Assembly (NCBI RefSeq): GCF_004342915.1
Contig: NZ_SLWL01000002.1
Coordinates: 186,001-250,000 of the forward strand
Origin: Camelimonas lactis
Lineage (GTDB): Bacteria > Pseudomonadota > Alphaproteobacteria > Rhizobiales > Beijerinckiaceae
Direction of reading: 5' to 3'
Length of the DNA: 64,000 bases
Below the pieces are notes generated by a model. The model searched no databases, was not told the origin of the DNA, and worked only from the letters and a program-made list of their open reading frames with translations. Both the position numbers and the translations under genes were made by a program. Each line of letters begins with the position of its first letter. The stretch's first letter is position 1. Shown piece by piece: positions 35,989-44,093 of the stretch.

Positions 35989-36002
35989 GTCATGTTCACC
36001 TG
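35989..36002 (+). promoter_or_regulatory. Second copy of GTCATGTTCACCTG before the distal baseplate genes
   Basis: Exact 14-bp match to the motif upstream of the lysis operon (13430-13443), oriented toward the next gene (start 36036). It lies in the only notable gap of the baseplate cluster (57 bp). Suggests an internal late promoter activated by the same regulator. Confidence 0.45.
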
Positions 36003-36035
36003 CCCTCAATCTCGCGCGCGCCCGTAAGGTTGCCC

Positions 36036-36449
36036 ATGTCTTCCGCCCTGCCCGTTGACCGCTCCAGCATTCCATACGTCCATTGGCAGATGGCGCTGGA
36101 CACGTATGACGGCGCCAGCGCGATAGGCCAGATCGCTGCCGGCCTGGATGATCTGCACCAGACGATCTGGACGATCGTGCTCACGGAAAAGGGCACTGTG
36201 CCTTTGCAGCCGGAGAAGTGCACCCGGCTGTTGCCGTGGATCGACCGCGCCCCGGCCGAGGCCATCCCGAACTTCACCCGCGAAATCTTCGACGCGATCA
36301 CGGCATGGGAGCCGCGCGTCCTTGTAGAGCGCATTGCGCCCCGCGCCGTCAGCTCCAGCCAGTGGCTGTTCCCCGTTTTCTGGCGGCCACGCGCCGACGT
36401 AACCGCCTCCCTTCAGGTGACGGAGGTGCCCTATGGCGCGGCGCGATGA
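36036..36449 (+). CDS. Baseplate W-like protein (gp46/GpW position)
   Basis: A 137-residue protein with LTEKGTVPLQPEKCTRLLPWIDRAPAEAIPNFTREIFDAITAWEPRVLVERI, the gpW/gp25-like wedge pattern (G..P..P.FG...., I..AI..WEPRv). ATG 36036 chosen over an upstream TTG. Its end overlaps the J gene by 17 bp. Confidence 0.75.
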   Translation: MSSALPVDRSSIPYVHWQMALDTYDGASAIGQIAAGLDDLHQTIWTIVLTEKGTVPLQPEKCTRLLPWIDRAPAEAIPNFTREIFDAITAWEPRVLVERIAPRAVSSSQWLFPVFWRPRADVTASLQVTEVPYGAAR

Positions 36450-37602
36450 ACCCGGTCCCTATTCGCTGGAGACGCTGGCGGCGATCGAAACGCCGGCCCT
36501 GTTCACGCGCGATCCGGACGTGCTGAAGGCGCGCTACGTCGCGTGGTTCGAAGGCGAGACTGGCCGCACCCTCTATCCCATGCAGGTGGAGATGCTGCTG
36601 ATCGAGACGCTGGCCTACGCCATGTCGCTGGTCGCGGAAGAGGCCCAGATTACGGCTGACCAGCACCTGGTGTCAAAGGCCTCGCGCGTCGGCCTGCTGG
36701 CGCTCGGCGCCAACCGCTCAACACCAGAGTTGCCACCGGCCGCCGCCGTGGCCGCCATGCGTTTTTCCGTGCCAGAACCGCGCGCCGCCAACACCCTGAT
36801 TTCCGAGGGCACGCGCGTTAGCGCCGGCTCCGGCGGCGTCATCTTTCTGACGCTCCAGCCGGCCGTCATCGCGGCGGGCCAGCTGTCGGCCGACGTGACT
36901 GCCCAGGCTGAAACTACGGGTGTATCAGGTAACGGGTTCCTGCCTGGTCAGATCAACACCATGCTTGATCCCGTGGCCGGTGTGTCTGCCGCCAATACCG
37001 CCACCAGCGAAGGTGGCGCGGATAACGAGGACGTGGAGCTGTATCGCCTGCGCGTCGCCAACGCCTTCGATCGCGTCTCCACCGGCGGCAGCCATGGCTG
37101 GTATCGCGAAACGGCTATCGCTGTATCGTCCGCCATCATCGACGTCGCCATTGTGCGGCCGCAGCCCTGCTATGTGGACATTTACCCGCTGACGGCCGAT
37201 GGCGCGGCAGGTCCCGCCCTGCGCGATCAGGTGCGTGCGGCATTCAACACTGCCGACGCTCTGGACATTCGATTCGGTGATGAAGTCACGGTGAAGGCCG
37301 CCACTGCCGTCGCGGTGGCGCCGGTGCTGACCGTCCGCCTGCGTGGAGCCACGGCTGGCGCTGGCCTGGTCGCAGCCGCTGCTGCCAATGGCGTGCTGAC
37401 CGGCTGGCGCGAGCGACTTGGCGCGCCGGTGGCGCCCAGCGAAATCGAAGACGCGGCGAAGGCAGCGCTGAAGGCTGCCCGCTACGACGTGGTGGATGCC
37501 GAAATCAGCGCCATGCCTTTCCGGCTGCTGGCCCAGTCAGAATATCTGTCGCCGGCCCTGATCGACGCGGAAGACGTGATCGTGGAGCGGACAGATGGCT
37601 GA
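36433..37602 (+). CDS. Baseplate assembly protein J
   Basis: A 389-residue gpJ/Mu gp47-like wedge protein: SLVAEEAQITADQHLVSKASRVGLLALGANRS, then a beta-rich middle (GTRVSAGSGGVIFLTL, VSGNGFLPGQINTMLDP) and EGGADNEDVELYRLRVANAFDRVSTGGSHGWYRETAIAVS with the usual E..E..E..R pattern. Overlaps the I gene by 8 bp. Confidence 0.9.
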   Translation: MARRDEPGPYSLETLAAIETPALFTRDPDVLKARYVAWFEGETGRTLYPMQVEMLLIETLAYAMSLVAEEAQITADQHLVSKASRVGLLALGANRSTPELPPAAAVAAMRFSVPEPRAANTLISEGTRVSAGSGGVIFLTLQPAVIAAGQLSADVTAQAETTGVSGNGFLPGQINTMLDPVAGVSAANTATSEGGADNEDVELYRLRVANAFDRVSTGGSHGWYRETAIAVSSAIIDVAIVRPQPCYVDIYPLTADGAAGPALRDQVRAAFNTADALDIRFGDEVTVKAATAVAVAPVLTVRLRGATAGAGLVAAAAANGVLTGWRERLGAPVAPSEIEDAAKAALKAARYDVVDAEISAMPFRLLAQSEYLSPALIDAEDVIVERTDG

Positions 37603-38275
37603 CCGCTTCGATCCTCGCAGCATCCCGCCTTCCATTCTCGATTCGCGTTCGCGCGCGTTCGGGGCCGTGCTGCGCCGCGCCCTCGCCGAACCTGAATTCA
37701 AGGCGCTGCTTTTCGAATGGATCGATTCCGTTGACACGCGGATGCTGCCCTTTCTGATCCGAGAGTTCGGCATCCAGCATTTCGTGGAGCCCGGGCTGTC
37801 CGAGGCCGTTATCCGTCGCCTGCTGAAGGGTTCCTTCGAACTGCACAGCAAGATGGGGTTCATCCACGGCGTCCGGACGGGCCTCACCATGCTGGGCGTC
37901 ACGGTCACCAGCTGGCGGCAGTGGTTTCAGGATACGCCGCAGGCCGCGCCCGGAACCCACGTCGCCACGGTGTCCGTCGCCTCCGAAGTCTTCATCGGCG
38001 AAGGACAGGCGATCACCAGCCGCCTGCAGCGCAGCATCGGCCGCATGGTCGCGCGCATGCAGCGCAAGAGCCAGTTCGTGGCCATCCGCTTCACCACCAG
38101 CGATCCGGCCTCGGATAACTCCAGCCGCGTGCCTGTCCGCGTTGGCGCGGCTGTCATCACGCGCGTCCGCATCAGCCCAACCACTTCACCTGTCACCAGC
38201 CTGATCGCCCAGCCGCCGCTGTATGTCGGCGCGGCTGTGTGGTCCCGGCTGCGAATCAAACCGGGGATCGCATGA
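37595..38275 (+). CDS. Tail protein I
   Basis: A 226-residue gpI-like protein: PPSILDSRSRAFGAVLRRALAEP, LPFLIREFGIQHFVEPGLSEAVIRRLLKGSFELHSKMGF and the C-terminal beta-rich extension. It sits between J and the tail fibre and links baseplate wedge to fibre. Overlaps the fibre gene by 4 bp. Confidence 0.85.
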   Translation: MADRFDPRSIPPSILDSRSRAFGAVLRRALAEPEFKALLFEWIDSVDTRMLPFLIREFGIQHFVEPGLSEAVIRRLLKGSFELHSKMGFIHGVRTGLTMLGVTVTSWRQWFQDTPQAAPGTHVATVSVASEVFIGEGQAITSRLQRSIGRMVARMQRKSQFVAIRFTTSDPASDNSSRVPVRVGAAVITRVRISPTTSPVTSLIAQPPLYVGAAVWSRLRIKPGIA

Positions 38276-39891
38276 GCGACTATACTGGCGTCGTCACCAA
38301 CGTCGGGCAGGCCAAGATCGCGGCGGCGATCGGCGGCACCGCCCTTAACCTGACCACGATTCGCGTTGGCGACGGCAACGGCGCCCCGATCACGCCCAGC
38401 CCGGCCATGACCGATCTGGTGCGCCGGGTCGGCGCGGCCTATCCGATCATTTCGGCCGGCCGCGATCCGGTGAACGCCAATCACTGGCGCGTGTCCGCCC
38501 TTATCCCCGTCGATGACGGGCCGTTTGATATCCGTGAGATCGCGGTGTTCGACGCGGCAGGAGACATGATCGCCATCGCCCGCCATGTGCTGGTCGAGAA
38601 GCGCAGCCCGGCGCAGGGCGCGGCCGTCGAGCTGGTGACGGACATTGTCTTCCCGGTGTCGGAGACGGCGCAGGTCACGGTTCAAATCCAGCCAGCCGCC
38701 GCCATCAGCATCTTCCAGATGTTGCGTGCCGGCTTCTGCGTGGTCGAAAGCGCCACCGTCACCGCCCCGCCAGGCGCGCCCGCCCTCGGCCGCACCCATG
38801 TCATTCCAGCGGGCGCAACAGGCGCATGGGCTGGCTTGGCCGGGTATCTGGCCCAGTGGAATGGGACTGCCTGGGTAGCTGTGGACGTGCCTGTCGGCCA
38901 TCAGGTCGTTGACCAGAGCAAGACGACCGCGGCGCGTTATCTATCGCGTACTGCAACCGGATGGGCTGCTGACATCCCATCCGTAGTCCAGTCGGGCAAG
39001 TGGAACTACGCAGTCGCAGCCGGCACGGCCAACGCCCTGACGGTGACGCTTGATCCGCCGCTCTCGGCCTACACGCCGGGCCTCGTCCTGCGCGTGCGAG
39101 CCGCGTCGACAAATACCGCTGCATACACGCTCGATGCGGGGGCGGGCGCGAAAGCTGTGGTGCGCTATGACGGCACGCCAACGCAGCCCGGCGACCGGCC
39201 GCCCGGGGTCATATCCGAGTATATCTATGACCCCGTGGCGGATGCCTGGCGGCTCATGGTGCTGCCGACCCGCCTTGGCGGCCAGTCTATATACGGCACC
39301 GCAGGCTCCTACAGTTTTGTCGTGCCGGATGGCGTCACTCAGGTCGAGGTCGAGGTCTGGGGAGCGGGCGGCGGCTCTGGCGCGTGTCTCGGGTTGACCA
39401 ACATCTGCGGGTCTACCGGTGGCGGCGGCGGCTATGCGCGCAAGACGATCAAAGGGCTCACGCCCGGATCGTCGGTGGCTGTAACGATCGGCACGGGCGG
39501 CACGGGCGGCGTTGCATCGCCGTTTGCGCAGCCTGGAGCCGGCGGGAGTTCAAGTTTTGGGGCTTACGTCTCTGCTACGGGCGGCGGGTCGGGCCAAAGC
39601 GCGTCCGGAGTGTTGCCGACATTCGCGGGCTCGGGCGGCACTGGCAGCGGCGGAGATGTCCACGTCTCTGGCGCTCCCGGCGGGCTCTACTGGATCGGCA
39701 ACGGGGGGAGCGTCGTCTACGCGCCACCAGGAAACGCATACGGTAACCCCTTCCGTCAACCGGGCTCGGGCGATGGGATCGGATTGGCGGCCAGTAATGC
39801 AGGCGACGCCGGCACAGCCGGCATCACGTCGACCGGCGCGTCCCGAAATGGTGGCGCCGGGGCGCCCGGCAAAGTGATCGTGAGGTACTGA
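38272..39891 (+). CDS. Tail fibre protein with glycine-rich tip
   Basis: A 539-residue receptor-binding fibre. The N-terminal ~150 residues (MSDYTGVVTNVGQAKIAAAI, DDGPFDIREIAVFDAAGDMIAIAR) are the DUF3751/gpH baseplate-attachment domain. A middle domain has AGATGAWAGLAGYLAQWNGTAWV. The C-terminal ~190 residues are glycine-rich (GGGGGYARKTI, GTGGTGGVAS, GAGGSSSFGAY, GGGSGQSASG), which suggests a polyglycine-helix sandwich adhesin. Host specificity likely rests here. Confidence 0.85.
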   Translation: MSDYTGVVTNVGQAKIAAAIGGTALNLTTIRVGDGNGAPITPSPAMTDLVRRVGAAYPIISAGRDPVNANHWRVSALIPVDDGPFDIREIAVFDAAGDMIAIARHVLVEKRSPAQGAAVELVTDIVFPVSETAQVTVQIQPAAAISIFQMLRAGFCVVESATVTAPPGAPALGRTHVIPAGATGAWAGLAGYLAQWNGTAWVAVDVPVGHQVVDQSKTTAARYLSRTATGWAADIPSVVQSGKWNYAVAAGTANALTVTLDPPLSAYTPGLVLRVRAASTNTAAYTLDAGAGAKAVVRYDGTPTQPGDRPPGVISEYIYDPVADAWRLMVLPTRLGGQSIYGTAGSYSFVVPDGVTQVEVEVWGAGGGSGACLGLTNICGSTGGGGGYARKTIKGLTPGSSVAVTIGTGGTGGVASPFAQPGAGGSSSFGAYVSATGGGSGQSASGVLPTFAGSGGTGSGGDVHVSGAPGGLYWIGNGGSVVYAPPGNAYGNPFRQPGSGDGIGLAASNAGDAGTAGITSTGASRNGGAGAPGKVIVRY

Positions 39892-39892
39892 T

Positions 39893-40435
39893 ATGGCTCG
39901 TTACGCGCGCGTCGACGGCGGGATCGTCGTAGAGGTCATCGACCTGGCCGACGGGCTGGTCCCGGGTGTGGATCTCTACACGCCAGCATTCGCGGCCGGT
40001 CTCGTCGAATGCTCTGCGGCAGTCCGTCAGGGATGGGTCTATGAGGGTGGCGAGCTTTCGGAGCCCCCTCCGCCGCCGCCACCGTCGCAGGCCGATCTGG
40101 CCGCCTACGCCGCCGACAAGCGCTGGCAGGCGGAGACGGGCGGCATCACCGTGGCCGGTGTACCAGTGGCGACGGATGACCGCTCCAAGACCATGATCAT
40201 GGGCGCCCGCATCAAGGCCGATGCGGACAGCAGCTATACCGTGGGCTGGAAAGGCGCGGACGGCAGCTTTGTCAGCCTGACCGCCCCGCAGATCATCGCC
40301 ATCAGTGACGCGGTGCTGGCCCATGTCGATGCCTGCTTTGCGGCAGAGGCCGCCGTGGCCGCAGCTATCACGGACGGCACGGTCACCACGACGCAGCAGG
40401 TCGATGACTGGCCATGGCCGGCCCTGCCAACCTGA
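39893..40435 (+). CDS. Tail fibre assembly-type protein (DUF4376)
   Basis: A 180-residue protein beginning MARYARVDGGIVVEVIDLADG, with a proline-rich spacer (SEPPPPPPPSQ) and a C-terminal DUF4376 segment (LAAYAADKRWQAETGGITVAGVPVATDDRSKTMIMGARI). Probably a fibre chaperone or fibre component. Last gene of the prophage, 95 bp from the right end. Confidence 0.75.
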   Translation: MARYARVDGGIVVEVIDLADGLVPGVDLYTPAFAAGLVECSAAVRQGWVYEGGELSEPPPPPPPSQADLAAYAADKRWQAETGGITVAGVPVATDDRSKTMIMGARIKADADSSYTVGWKGADGSFVSLTAPQIIAISDAVLAHVDACFAAEAAVAAAITDGTVTTTQQVDDWPWPALPT

Positions 40436-40439
40436 CCAG

Positions 40440-40521
40440 AGGTGCAAAAGATCGCGCCGGAATCGGCCACTTCAGGACGGGAGGTGCAAAAGATCGCGCT
40501 GGAAGGTGCAAAAGATCGCGC
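40440..40521 (-). repeat. Right-end array: three perfect copies of AGGTGCAAAAGATCGCGC
   Basis: Perfect 18-bp copies at 40440-40457, 40482-40499 and 40504-40521; the two outer ones start 22 bp apart and the inner pair 42 bp apart. They are inverted relative to the left-end motifs. This is the layout of transposase binding sites in Mu and Tn7 right ends; the role is inferred. Confidence 0.85.
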
Positions 40522-40530
40522 CGCGCTTCA
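40505..40530 (-). repeat. Right terminal inverted repeat of prophage
   Basis: Reverse complement begins TGAAG, then GC-rich bases, with GATC 13 bases in and TTTTGCACC after it. Matches the left end at 20 of 26 positions. The last base before the host is A of CA at 40529-40530. Confidence 0.88.
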
Positions 40531-40545
40531 CGGTCGACGAGGATT
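40531..40545. repeat. Right 15-bp flanking direct repeat (target duplication)
   Basis: Second copy of CGGTCGACGAGGATT, directly after the CA terminus; continues into comEC as the codons for LVDR/GAI on the minus strand. Confidence 0.9.
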
Positions 40546-41924
40546 GCCCCCAACATGGCGAGGATCATGATCAGCGAGCGTTCGGTGGCCACATCGGCTC
40601 CGGAAAACACGCAATAGGCTGTGGCCCCGGCCATGGCGAGGACAGCGGCGATCTTGCGCACCGGCAGATGCAGGGCGCACCAGGGCGACAGGGCCAGCGC
40701 CGCCCGCGCCGTCCAGAAGAACATGCCGGCGGCCAGCACCATGTGCAGGCCGGAAATGGAGATGATGTGATAGATGCCGGCCGCCCTGAGCCAGGCGTTG
40801 GTCTGCTCCGTAATCTGTCCGCGCTTGCCGGTGACAAGGGCGGCGGCGACCGCGCCGGCCTGGCCGCCCCAGGCGCCGGCGATGCGCTCCGTCAGCTGCA
40901 TGCGGCCATTGTCAATCCATGCGGCGAGACGCAGGGCCAGGGGCGGCTCTGGCGGGGCGCGCGCATCCTGCGCCGCCGCCATGCGGCGCTGATCCGGCCT
41001 CGGAGCCGCCCGGCCCCCGCCAGCTTCAACCCACCCGCCGCCTCCCCCCTGCCAGACGGCGACGCCGCCAATAATTGACCCTGAAGCGCCCGTCTGCCTG
41101 AACCACGCGTCGCGGGCGAAATCATAACCGCCTGGCCGCGCCGCTTCCGGCGGCGGCAGCAGACGCGCGCGGGCCCGCACCGTTACGCCGGCGCGCAAAG
41201 GTTCCGCCTGGCGTAACGACAGCCGCACCCGGCGCGGCAATTGTTGGGGCGACAGGCCGGCGAAACTCACCGGCGCCACAAGCAGCCGCAACCCGGCGCC
41301 GCGCTGGTCCACCGCTATGACATGGCCGGTCAGTTCGCCGATGGTCGGGCGTTGCAGGACCGGAGCCTGCAAGGTCGCGAGCCGCAAGGCGCTGGCCGCG
41401 TAACCGGCCGGAATCATGGCAAGGGCGATCAGCGCCATGCGCGCCGCCGGCTGCCTGCGCGTCGCCGCCGCCAGCAGCAGTGCGAGCGTGGCGACGAGCG
41501 AGGGGCCGGCGTCGCCCGGCGTCAACCGGTTGAAATACCAGAGAACGCCGCAGCCGAAGAACACCGGCAGCCAGAGCCAGTGGCGGCGCTGGTCGATTTC
41601 CCCGCCCAGCCAGTCCCGGATCTGGAGCAGCGCCAGAGCCGCCCAGACACGGATTGTCGCGGTTGGCGCCCGGCGCAACAGGCGCGCCTCACGCGACAGG
41701 CTGGCGACCCGCTGGCGAATCCAGGTGGAGGGCGCCAGCGTTGCAAGGGATTGTTCCCGTAACCCAGGCGCGCCATCAGGGGCGCGTTCCTCCTGAAATC
41801 CGGCGTCCGTTCCACCGGGCCTGGCCTTCGCGGCAAACAGCCCCCAGCCCCACGCGAGCGCAGGCGCACCAGACCGGCGCGAGGCTTCCGCCGCCCCGCC
41901 CTGCGCGTCCCCCAATGGCTTCAT
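40531..41924 (-). pseudogene. comEC: ComEC/Rec2 competence channel, N-terminal part (split by prophage)
   Basis: Encodes an inner-membrane region and the start of the Competence domain: several hydrophobic segments, the OB-like external domain (TIGELTGHVIAVDQRGAGLRLLV), and the family motif GIYHIISISGLHMVLAAGMFFW. The reading frame leaves comEC at 40531 and ends at a stop in the prophage (near 40383). Start chosen at ATG 41924 (MKPLGDAQGG); an upstream TTG (41972) is possible. The other part is at 3970-5233. DNA uptake by this route should be lost while the prophage is present. Confidence 0.92.
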
Positions 41925-42315
41925 GCGCCGTCCGGCGTCAGGCAGGCTGCGCCCGCCATACAACAGCAACAATCAACGTCCAGTCATGCCCCACATCCGG
42001 CTTCGACTGGCCGCCGCCCCATGCTACACGAGCGCATCAGGCGTTTACAGCGCCCGGAGACGGCGCCGCGTGAACGGACAGGCGCGGGCGGCGGCGCCAG
42101 AGCGGCCGCCGCGTGGCGCGCGGCTCTCATCGATGAAGAACATTGGGCGCCCGTGGCGGACATGACGTCACACTGGCGCTCCAACGCTTTGATTTAATAC
42201 AGATCCTGATGCAAAAGCGGAGATCCGCTCTTGCTGGATCGCTTCCGCCAGTCCCATCCGGACCCCGACTCCCAGCCGGGCGCCGCCCTTTCGTATTTCA
42301 TACGCTGTTGAGCCC
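41925..42315. promoter_or_regulatory. Divergent comEC/gltX intergenic region
   Basis: About 390 bp between the divergent genes. It should hold promoters for both, and short AT-rich tracts occur near 42190-42210 and 42290-42305 (TTTCGTATTTCATACG), but I could not assign -10/-35 elements with confidence. No RNA gene or open frame of interest seen. Confidence 0.4.
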
Positions 42316-43737
42316 ATGACCGATCAGATCATCACGCGATTCGCTCCGTCTCCGACCGGCTATCTGCATATTGGCGGGGCCCGCACCGCTCTGTTCAACT
42401 GGCTCTATGCGCGCAAGCATGGCGGCAAGATGCTATTGCGCATCGAGGACACCGACCGCGAGCGCTCCACCGACGCCGCCATCGCCGCCATTATCGACGG
42501 CCTTGGCTGGCTGGGCCTGAACTGGGACGGCGACGTGGTTTACCAGCATGGCCGCGCCGCCCGGCATCGCGAGGCGGTGGACCAGTTGCTGGCCAGCGGC
42601 GACGCTTATTATTGCTACGCCACGCCCGAAGAGCTGACGGAGATGCGCGAACTGGCCCGCAAGGAGGGCCGGCCCATGCGCTACGACGGTCGCTGGCGCG
42701 ATCGCGACCCGGCCGAAGCGCCCGCCGGCGCGAAGCCGGTTGTGCGTCTGAAAGCCCCGCAGACTGGCGAAACCGTCATCGAGGATGAGGTGCAGGGCCG
42801 CGTTGTCTGGCAGAACAGGGACCTCGACGACCTGGTGCTGCTGCGTTCTGACGGCAACCCCACCTACATGCTCGCGGTGGTGGTGGATGACCACGACATG
42901 GGCGTCACCCATGTCATTCGCGGCGACGACCACCTGACCAACGCCGCGCGGCAGAAGCAGATTTATGAGGCGCTGGGCTGGAAAACGCCGGTGATGGCCC
43001 ATATTCCGCTGATCCATGGGCCGGACGGCGCCAAGCTCTCCAAGCGCCACGGCGCCCTTGGGGTCGAGGCCTATCGCAGCATGGGCTACCTGCCGGAGGC
43101 GCTGCGCAACTATCTGGTGCGTCTCGGCTGGAGCCACGGCGACCAGGAAGTGTTTTCCACCGATGAAATGATCGCCGCCTTTGGTCTTGGCCAGATTGGC
43201 CGCTCGGCGGCGCGCTTCGACTTCGCCAAGCTGGAGAACCTGAACGGTCTCTACATGCGTAACGCCAGCGACGCGCGGCTGGTGGAGGCGATCGAGGCGA
43301 TCCTGCCGGAACTTGGCCCGGCGCGTGGGCTTGGGCCCACCTTCACGCCAGAACAGCGCGCCAAACTGCTGGCGGCCATGCCCGGCCTCAAGGAGCGCGC
43401 GAAAACCCTGGTGGAGCTGCTCGACAGCGCCGCCTATCTTTATGCGGCGCGCCCGTTGCCGCTGGAGCCGAAAGCGGCGGCGCTGCTCGACGACGCGGCC
43501 CGGCTGCGGCTCGCCAGCGTCCTGGCCCGGATCGAGCCGCTGCAGGACTGGGCGGGCGAGGCCCTGGAGGCGGCGGTGCGCGATGTGGCGGTGGCGGAGG
43601 GCGTCAAGCTCGGCCAGGTGGCCCAGCCCCTGCGCGCGGCGCTGACGGGCAAGACCACCTCCCCCGGCCTGTTTGACGTGATGACGGTTCTGGGGCGGGA
43701 CGAATCCCTCGCCCGCATTCGCGATCAGGCCGCCTGA
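42316..43737 (+). CDS. gltX: Glutamyl-tRNA synthetase
   Basis: A 473-residue class I synthetase that charges tRNA(Glu) with glutamate in the cytoplasm. HIGH-type motif [17 protein letters not shown] at ~18-34 and KLSKRHG at ~239-245 (after LIHGPDG). The C-terminal anticodon-binding region is present (to DQAA). Length is typical. ATG 42316 matches the family N-terminus ([15 protein letters not shown]). Followed by a hairpin and then gltA. Confidence 0.97.
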   Translation: MTDQIITRFAPSPTGYLHIGGARTALFNWLYARKHGGKMLLRIEDTDRERSTDAAIAAIIDGLGWLGLNWDGDVVYQHGRAARHREAVDQLLASGDAYYCYATPEELTEMRELARKEGRPMRYDGRWRDRDPAEAPAGAKPVVRLKAPQTGETVIEDEVQGRVVWQNRDLDDLVLLRSDGNPTYMLAVVVDDHDMGVTHVIRGDDHLTNAARQKQIYEALGWKTPVMAHIPLIHGPDGAKLSKRHGALGVEAYRSMGYLPEALRNYLVRLGWSHGDQEVFSTDEMIAAFGLGQIGRSAARFDFAKLENLNGLYMRNASDARLVEAIEAILPELGPARGLGPTFTPEQRAKLLAAMPGLKERAKTLVELLDSAAYLYAARPLPLEPKAAALLDDAARLRLASVLARIEPLQDWAGEALEAAVRDVAVAEGVKLGQVAQPLRAALTGKTTSPGLFDVMTVLGRDESLARIRDQAA

Positions 43738-43777
43738 GGCGCGCGCCCCGCATCGGAAAAGGCAGATTCAGGGACAG

Positions 43778-43803
43778 ACGGCCACGCAAGCATGGCCGTT
43801 TTC
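43778..43803 (+). terminator. Probable intrinsic terminator after gltX
   Basis: Perfect 7-bp stem ACGGCCA (43778-43784) / TGGCCGT (43793-43799), 8-nt loop, then TTTTC. The U-run is short, so efficiency is uncertain. Confidence 0.5.
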
Positions 43804-44093
43804 ATGTCGGCGCGGACGCCACGGCTTTTGCCCGGAACCCGTGGCGGCGGCCTTGCCGCTTGCCGCGGCGCCGCCAGCAATGCGGCGCCCGCCCGCCACG
43901 CAGACCTGCCATGCCTGACGGCCGGAAGCGCAGTTACGCTTGAAGGCCCCCGGCAAATCGTTTACCGAAGCACTTGCTGCCTTACGCCCTGCGGGTTTTG
44001 CGCAGCGAGATAACCCAGCACCGCGCGGCGCGGCCAACGACCCTTCCGTGGTTTGTTAGCGCCGCCCGGTCAGACCATGCCAAGGGTGATTCA
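43804..44093 (+). promoter_or_regulatory. Leader and promoter region of gltA
   Basis: The 290 bp between the gltX terminator and gltA have no convincing gene. gltA is expected to have its own promoter here, but no strong hexamers stand out. AAGGGTG precedes the gltA ATG as ribosome site. Confidence 0.35.

Larger units (their letters stand above)
5234..40530. mobile_element. Complete Mu-like transposable prophage (35,297 bp) inserted in comEC
   Basis: Bounded by 5'-TG and CA-3', with terminal inverted repeats, multiple internal transposase-site-like repeats at both ends and flanking direct repeats. It encodes a DDE transposase and AAA+ ATPase, Ner- and Mor-like regulators, a LexA-type repressor, lysis genes, terminase, portal, Mu-type F and G proteins, capsid, contractile tail, P2-type baseplate and fibre. 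No structural gene is visibly broken. The arrangement is unusual: transposition and control genes sit in the middle, with packaging genes running to the left end and tail genes to the right end. There is no integrase, methyltransferase or Mom-like gene. Confidence 0.95.

Noticed and set aside
40440-40521. Three perfect direct repeats as a CRISPR array
   Set aside because: The unit is 18 bp, the spacing is irregular (42 and 22 bp start to start), there are no cas genes, and inverted copies occur at the other prophage end. Transposase sites explain it better.
5219-40545. 15-bp repeats as attL/attR of an integrase-type prophage
   Set aside because: No tyrosine or serine integrase is present, the target is a protein gene rather than a tRNA, and the repeat lies outside TG/CA transposon ends.
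40383-40545. End of the comEC frame running into the prophage as a fusion product
   Set aside because: It is only accidental read-through of the interrupted gene across the transposase sites.
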